In this document: positions 6,333 through 10,517 of the stretch, piece by piece | How positions within the stretch are numbered: the stretch's first letter is position 1 | Layout of the letters: each line of letters begins with the position of its first letter | Assembly: GCA_016840965.1 (NCBI GenBank) | Contig: JAEORI010000176.1 | Location: forward strand, 1 to 10,517 | Source: Candidatus Thorarchaeota archaeon | GTDB lineage: Archaea > Asgardarchaeota > Thorarchaeia > Thorarchaeales > Thorarchaeaceae | Reading direction: 5' to 3' | Length of the DNA: 10,517 nt | The notes under the pieces: model-generated | Told to the model about the DNA's origin: nothing | The model's input: only the letters and a program-made list of their open reading frames with translations | The model's database searches: none | Made by a program: the position numbers and the translations under genes

Positions 6333-7208
6333 TTAGAAACCAAGGATGTCATTGATGGAATCTAGGGAAACTCTGTTTAGTTCGAGTCCTAATGGCGCGG
6401 GGTCAATCCCCATTGCTACACCTAATACCTGAGTGACGAACAGAGCAGGTAACTCCAGGGAGTTTCCTTCGTCATCCTTGAGGCCTAGTTGTTGAATATC
6501 GAATTGGGTGTGGCAGGCAGGACAGTTTGTAACCACACAGTTTGCTCCTGCACCATTTGCTGAAATCATCTTCTCCTGAAGTATCTTCAATGCTACATCT
6601 TCACTAGCAATAAGAAGAGGAGAACCACAACAACGAAGTTTCAAGTCCCAATTAACACTCTTGGCACCTGTCAGCTCAATTAATTGATCGACTTTTCGAG
6701 GAAGTTCAGGGTCATCAAATCCCGCAACATTAGATGGGCGAATGAGGTGACAGCCTGGATGGAAAGCGACCTTTAGACCATCCAAACGCTTGATAATCTT
6801 CTTTTCAATCTCATCTTTCATATCATAGAGAACTTCAACAAAATGACGAATCTTTACTCTCCCGGTATATTCGAGCCCCAGCGGCTTGAGTGCTGCATTG
6901 ACCTTTTTTCTGTAGGACTCATCATCATGAAGCACATGGTCAGTATCTTTAAGGGACCCAAAACAACCATTACACGGAGTGACGATGTCATGGCCTCTTT
7001 GTCCTGCAAGAGCTATATTTCGTCCGGACATTGAGAGCCAGCTGTTCTCATCAATTGACTTGAGCACTACAGTCCCACAACATGATGCTCCATCAAAATC
7101 TAGCAGCTCAATACCAAGTTCTTTTGCAACTGCACGCATAGATGACTCGTAGTTGTTGAACCTGCTTGGGATGGCGCATCCAAGGAAAACCTCGTAGGTC
7201 TGTGTCAT
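6333..7208 (-). CDS. hdrB: Heterodisulfide reductase subunit B
   Basis: HdrB is the catalytic subunit that reduces the disulfide substrate (CoM-S-S-CoB in methanogens) on two non-cubane 4Fe-4S clusters. The 291 residues carry both CCG-type cysteine motifs complete. The first is Cys 11, Cys-Cys 43-44 (ASCCG) and Cys 79 and 82 (PCNGC). The second is Cys 153 (HPGCH), Cys-Cys 193-194 (RCCGSP) and Cys 229 and 232 (CPAC). The spacing matches the family, and the length is normal. There is no membrane segment, so it belongs to the soluble HdrABC type. ATG 7208 lies one base after the hdrC stop, and its ribosome-binding site is formed by the Glu codons ending hdrC. The actual substrate here is unknown because no methyl-CoM reductase or thiol cofactor gene is in the window. 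Its stop is four bases from the stop of the convergent DUF2096-like gene. Confidence 0.93.
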   Translation of the reverse strand: MTQTYEVFLGCAIPSRFNNYESSMRAVAKELGIELLDFDGASCCGTVVLKSIDENSWLSMSGRNIALAGQRGHDIVTPCNGCFGSLKDTDHVLHDDESYRKKVNAALKPLGLEYTGRVKIRHFVEVLYDMKDEIEKKIIKRLDGLKVAFHPGCHLIRPSNVAGFDDPELPRKVDQLIELTGAKSVNWDLKLRCCGSPLLIASEDVALKILQEKMISANGAGANCVVTNCPACHTQFDIQQLGLKDDEGNSLELPALFVTQVLGVAMGIDPAPLGLELNRVSLDSINDILGF

Positions 7209-7209
7209 C

Positions 7210-7728
7210 TTATTCCTCCTCCTCCAACTGCATGAGCTTCATTTTGTCCAAAAGCTTCTTTGTATCCGCGGTATTTAGCTCAGGAACAGGATTGAGCTCG
7301 AGGTCATCGCGTTCCCAGTCAGTGGGCTCGTAGAGCCGTCCAGTTTCATAAAGTGACTGACGTGCCCCAATATAACCCGTAGGTCTAATTCCCTTCCTAA
7401 AAGCCATGTTCTTCAATCCGAATAGAATATCTGTGATATCAATACCCTGTGGACAACGCTCTTGGCAGGTATAGCACGTTGAACATAGCCAGACCATATC
7501 AGTTTCAAGAACTTCCTTCAGTCCAAAGAGAAGCATTCTCATGACCTCATGAATCTGGATGTTCACTTTATCGGAAACTGGACAACCAGCGCTACATTTG
7601 GCGCACTGGAAACAAGCAGTAAGGTCTTGACCTCCAATCAATTTGGAAACCTTGTTTGTAAATTCAGCATCTAGTGCTTTGAACTTCTTCCCATCAAATG
7701 ACTTGAACTGGCCCCAAGACTCTGTCAC
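7210..7728 (-). CDS. hdrC: Heterodisulfide reductase subunit C
   Basis: HdrC is the small iron-sulfur subunit that carries electrons from HdrA to HdrB. The 172 residues contain two classical 4Fe-4S motifs: Cys 39, 42, 45, 49 (CFQCAKCSAGCP) and Cys 82, 85, 88, 92 (CSTCYTCQERCP). Helical segments lie between and after them, including the family's RKGIRPTGYIGARQSLYETG region. There is no fused membrane HdrE part, so this is not a membrane QmoC/DsrM-type protein. It starts with GTG 7728, two bases after the stop of the tandem hdrA-mvhD gene, with AGGAGG (minus strand, 7742-7737) eight bases upstream. It ends in an acidic EEEE tail one base before hdrB. The gene order and spacing indicate one operon hdrA-mvhD, hdrC, hdrB. 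Confidence 0.93.
   Translation of the reverse strand: MTESWGQFKSFDGKKFKALDAEFTNKVSKLIGGQDLTACFQCAKCSAGCPVSDKVNIQIHEVMRMLLFGLKEVLETDMVWLCSTCYTCQERCPQGIDITDILFGLKNMAFRKGIRPTGYIGARQSLYETGRLYEPTDWERDDLELNPVPELNTADTKKLLDKMKLMQLEEEE
7213..7224 (-). promoter_or_regulatory. Ribosome-binding site of hdrB within the hdrC Glu tail
   Basis: On the minus strand the last four codons of hdrC read GAGGAGGAGGAA (four Glu) just before the stop, one base before the hdrB ATG. They supply two overlapping GGAGG sites for hdrB, which suggests coupled translation of the two subunits. Confidence 0.6.
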
Positions 7729-7730
7729 TT

Positions 7731-10517
7731 TTATCGCCTCCTTGTTCGTAGGGGACTTGGTCCGAGCTTATCTGCAAGAGCCGCAAACCGTTTTACGGTG
7801 TCTGCCCAGATTGAACCTTCACTCGCGCTGATGTGTGTGAACTGGAGGCGATCTGTTTCAAGGCCAGCTTTCTCAATGATTTTCTTAGCAATGGCAAACC
7901 TTCGTTCGAATGAGATATTGCCGTCAACATAGTGACAGTCTCCAATATGACATCCAGAAATCCAGACCATATCAGCGCCGAGCCTAAATGCTTCCAAGAT
8001 ATGTTGTACGCTCACTCGTCCTGTACACATGACTCGGATGTCTCTTACATTAGGTGGTTGCTGAAAACGAGACACACCAGCACTATCGGCTCCAGCATAT
8101 GAACACCAGTTACAGAGGATTGTTAAAATCCTCGAGTCACTCGCAGGCATGGTTTCTAGGGCAGTACGAATCTGAGTTATAATCTGGTCGTCAGTAAAGT
8201 GTTTCATGGTTATGGCACCTGCAGGACACCCAGCACCACACTTACCGCAGCCTTGGCATAGTACTGGATTTGTAACTGCATAGTCATGCCCACCATCGCC
8301 GGGAACGACCTCTATCGCATTATATGCACAGTTAATCTCGCATGTTCCGCAACCTACGCAAATCTCAGGATCGACCACGGATACAATAGCTTCAGCCTTT
8401 CGTATACCTTTTATGAGAGGTATTAGTGCTCGCGAGGCTGCCCCCTGACCTTGAGCAATAGATTCACTAATACTCTTGGGAGCAGTAGCTGCACCAGCAA
8501 CAAAGACACCATCAGTCTGGAAGTCAACAGGTCGCAGCTTAGGGTGAGCCTCCATAAAGAAACCAGATAGGTTGAGTGGGACTTTGAAGAGCTCTGAAAT
8601 CTCTTTGTTCGGTCGGGGAATCATGGCTGTTGCAAGTACTACATGGTCAACATCAATGCTCAATTCTGCCCCTAATACTTGGTCCATGACCTTGATATTG
8701 AGAGTTTTTTCACCCCCTTTCTTGACCTCAGGGGGCGAGCCCTTGTCAAATCTGACAAACACAACACCCTTCTTACGAGCCTCGCGATATTTGTCCTCTG
8801 CATCGTAGAAGACTCGGAGGTCACGATAGAAGTGGAAGATTCTTGAGTTTGGATACTTCTCAAGGAGTTCAAGTGAGTGCTCTAAAGCAACCATGCAGCA
8901 GATACCGGAACACCAAGTCCGAGACCCTTCAAGTGATGCGTCCTCACGAGACCCTGCACAATGAATAACAGCGAAGGTTTCTCCGTTTTCAATATCTTCG
9001 CCATTAGCAACTCTGTTGTTGAACTCCACCTCGGTCATGACTTCCGGTAGTTTGTTCAGACCATAGAGACCTTTCTCTTCAAGGGCAACTGCACCAGTAG
9101 CGACGATCACAATGCCAACTGTTAGAGTTTCTTTCTTCTTTCCAGTCTTTATGACTACCTCAAATTCACCAATCGAGCCCTTTGCTTCTATGACCTCAGA
9201 GTTCAACATCAACTGGATATTCTTCTTCTCACTTATCTGGCGTTCATAATCAGCTATTACTTCTGAAGCAGGTCTGTTATCAAAATCAATTGTAGCAAGT
9301 TCGTTGAGGAATCCACCTACCTTTTCTTCTTTCTCCACAAGGTAGACCTTGAACCCTTTTTGAGCAATCACATCAGCTGCAGCCATTCCTGCAACACCAG
9401 CTCCTATTACAAGGACAGAGGGTTCTATCTGGGTTACAGCTTCTTCTTGCGCCTCCAAGAGCTTTGCTCGCGCAACAGACATTCGTACCAAATCCATGGC
9501 TTTTGCAGTTGCCTCATCTTTGTCTGATTGATGGACCCAAGAGCAATGTTCTCGAATATTGGCGAGTTCGAATAGGTACTTGTTAAGTCCAGCTTCTTCG
9601 ATTGTCGCTCTAAATAGTGGTTCATGTGTCCGAGGTGTGCATGACGCTACAACTAAACGGTTTAGATTGTGTTCCTTGATGGCATCCTTTATGACAACCT
9701 GAGCATCTGAAGAACATGAGTAGAGGAGGTTCTGAGCATAAACAACATTTGGAAGACTGTTAGCATATTGGGTTACCTCTGCTACATCTACAGTTCCAGC
9801 AATGTTGATACCGCATGAACATATGATTACACCAATTCGAGGCTCAGCAGCGATAAGTTCTAGGTCTTCTTCTGTGAGTGCTTCAGTTTCTTCTCCTTGC
9901 GGAATTGTAATATCTAATGCTGCTAGAGCTGCAGCGGCGCTACCTTGAGCAACAGAATCAGGGATATCCTTGGGCATATGAACAGCCCCGCACATATGAA
10001 CTCCAGGCACTCCTGTTTCAGAGATCATCAATGATTTCGAATCAGGCTGTATGAAACCAGACGCATCTGTCTTGATGTTTAGTTGTTCATACAACTCAGG
10101 ACTCGAAGAAGGAACCATCGCAGGACATAGGACGACCAAGTCATAGTTGTCTACCAGTACATTATGACCCTTCGCATCGCTATGACGTACAATGAGGTCC
10201 TTGGTGGCATATTCCTCTTGAATTTCACTCGGTATTCCTTTCACAAAATGAATATCATACTCAGTTTCAGCTCTGACAAGAAATTCTTCGAAGCCTTTAC
10301 CGAAGGCACGCATGTCATTATATAGGATATCAATGTGGACCTCTGGGGTATGCTCCTTTGTGATGATAGCCTCCTTCGTTGCATATGTGCAACATATCTT
10401 CGAACAATACGAACAATGATTGACATCCCTTGAACCAACACATTGAATGAAAGCTATCCTATGAGGTTCACGACCATCTGAGGGACGCATTACAACACCA
10501 CCTGTGGGACCACTGGC
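7731..10517 (-). CDS. hdrA: Tandem HdrA-MvhD fusion protein, 5' end outside window
   Basis: The frame stays open to the right edge; upstream of the internal ATG at 10490 it reads ASGPTGGVV, a typical HdrA interior sequence, so this is the last 928 residues of a longer protein. Counting from the edge, unit 1 is seen only in its later part, with CVGSRD plus CSKICC (Cys 26, 38, 42, 43). The central HdrA N-domain has CSCGINIAG (233, 235), SCTPRTHE and REHCSWVH (325). Unit 2 has GAGVAG (372-377) and CAGSR plus CSGICC (520, 536, 540, 541) but no inserted ferredoxin. A two-cluster ferredoxin follows (720, 723, 726, 730 and 754, 757, 760, 764). The C-terminal MvhD domain, about 795-928, has CNWC (802, 805), MCTG (831), GCHIGDC (856, 861) and HYVDGN. 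MvhD carries a 2Fe-2S cluster and links Hdr to a hydrogenase or similar donor. The protein probably feeds HdrC, whose gene starts two bases later. Confidence 0.9.
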   Translation of the reverse strand, partial: ASGPTGGVVMRPSDGREPHRIAFIQCVGSRDVNHCSYCSKICCTYATKEAIITKEHTPEVHIDILYNDMRAFGKGFEEFLVRAETEYDIHFVKGIPSEIQEEYATKDLIVRHSDAKGHNVLVDNYDLVVLCPAMVPSSSPELYEQLNIKTDASGFIQPDSKSLMISETGVPGVHMCGAVHMPKDIPDSVAQGSAAAALAALDITIPQGEETEALTEEDLELIAAEPRIGVIICSCGINIAGTVDVAEVTQYANSLPNVVYAQNLLYSCSSDAQVVIKDAIKEHNLNRLVVASCTPRTHEPLFRATIEEAGLNKYLFELANIREHCSWVHQSDKDEATAKAMDLVRMSVARAKLLEAQEEAVTQIEPSVLVIGAGVAGMAAADVIAQKGFKVYLVEKEEKVGGFLNELATIDFDNRPASEVIADYERQISEKKNIQLMLNSEVIEAKGSIGEFEVVIKTGKKKETLTVGIVIVATGAVALEEKGLYGLNKLPEVMTEVEFNNRVANGEDIENGETFAVIHCAGSREDASLEGSRTWCSGICCMVALEHSLELLEKYPNSRIFHFYRDLRVFYDAEDKYREARKKGVVFVRFDKGSPPEVKKGGEKTLNIKVMDQVLGAELSIDVDHVVLATAMIPRPNKEISELFKVPLNLSGFFMEAHPKLRPVDFQTDGVFVAGAATAPKSISESIAQGQGAASRALIPLIKGIRKAEAIVSVVDPEICVGCGTCEINCAYNAIEVVPGDGGHDYAVTNPVLCQGCGKCGAGCPAGAITMKHFTDDQIITQIRTALETMPASDSRILTILCNWCSYAGADSAGVSRFQQPPNVRDIRVMCTGRVSVQHILEAFRLGADMVWISGCHIGDCHYVDGNISFERRFAIAKKIIEKAGLETDRLQFTHISASEGSIWADTVKRFAALADKLGPSPLRTRRR
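7737..7742 (-). promoter_or_regulatory. Ribosome-binding site of hdrC
   Basis: AGGAGG on the minus strand lies eight bases before GTG 7728 and overlaps the Arg codons that end the tandem hdrA-mvhD gene. It supports the GTG start of hdrC. Confidence 0.6.

Noticed and set aside
8572..8808. Plus-strand open frame of 78 codons within the tandem hdrA-mvhD gene
   Set aside because: It is a shadow of the well-supported minus-strand coding sequence and has no start signal or family features.

Overview
The window looks archaeal, with a moderate lean towards an Asgard-type lineage such as Thorarchaeota (inference, not proven). Pointers are AT-rich TATA-like boxes about 40-60 nt upstream of starts, GGAG/GGAGG ribosome-binding sites, frequent GTG and TTG starts, an archaeal-style single winged-helix regulator, a small protein resembling the archaeal DUF2096 family, and several heterodisulfide reductase (Hdr) genes. 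GC content looks moderate. No rRNA, tRNA, CRISPR array, insertion sequence or phage gene was seen. Nearly every base belongs to a gene; the only notable gaps are about 114 bp (1266-1379) and 190 bp (2454-2643).

Left part (1-2453). The window opens inside a multi-pass membrane protein gene that runs, two bases apart, into a winged-helix transcription factor. Convergent to these, and overlapping the regulator's 3' end by 12 bp, is a small SCP2-type lipid-binding protein gene. It is divergent from a gene for an unrecognised membrane protein with about ten segments, and the two share a short promoter region.

Central and right parts (2454-10517). This is a two-sided Hdr locus. On the plus strand, behind a promoter region with a perfect 12-bp palindrome, is a 1034-residue protein made of two HdrA flavoprotein units in tandem plus ferredoxin domains; a DUF2096-like gene follows in the same operon. 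Converging from the right is a tightly packed operon: a second tandem-HdrA protein with a fused C-terminal MvhD domain (its 5' end lies off the right edge), then hdrC and hdrB. The two operons meet tail to tail with a 4-bp gap.

How they may work together. In methanogens, HdrABC with MvhD forms a soluble complex in which HdrA's FAD splits electron pairs between ferredoxin and the HdrBC disulfide-reducing site. Here HdrB keeps both cysteine-rich cluster motifs and HdrC keeps both cubane motifs, so the catalytic arm looks intact. HdrA is the unusual part: four HdrA-type units in two proteins (the first unit of the minus-strand protein is only partly in the window) serve one HdrBC pair, and only one of the proteins carries MvhD. 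The hydrogenase or other electron donor for MvhD, and any enzyme that would identify the disulfide substrate, are not in the window. The most interesting hypothesis is an enlarged Hdr complex with two non-equivalent tandem HdrA proteins.
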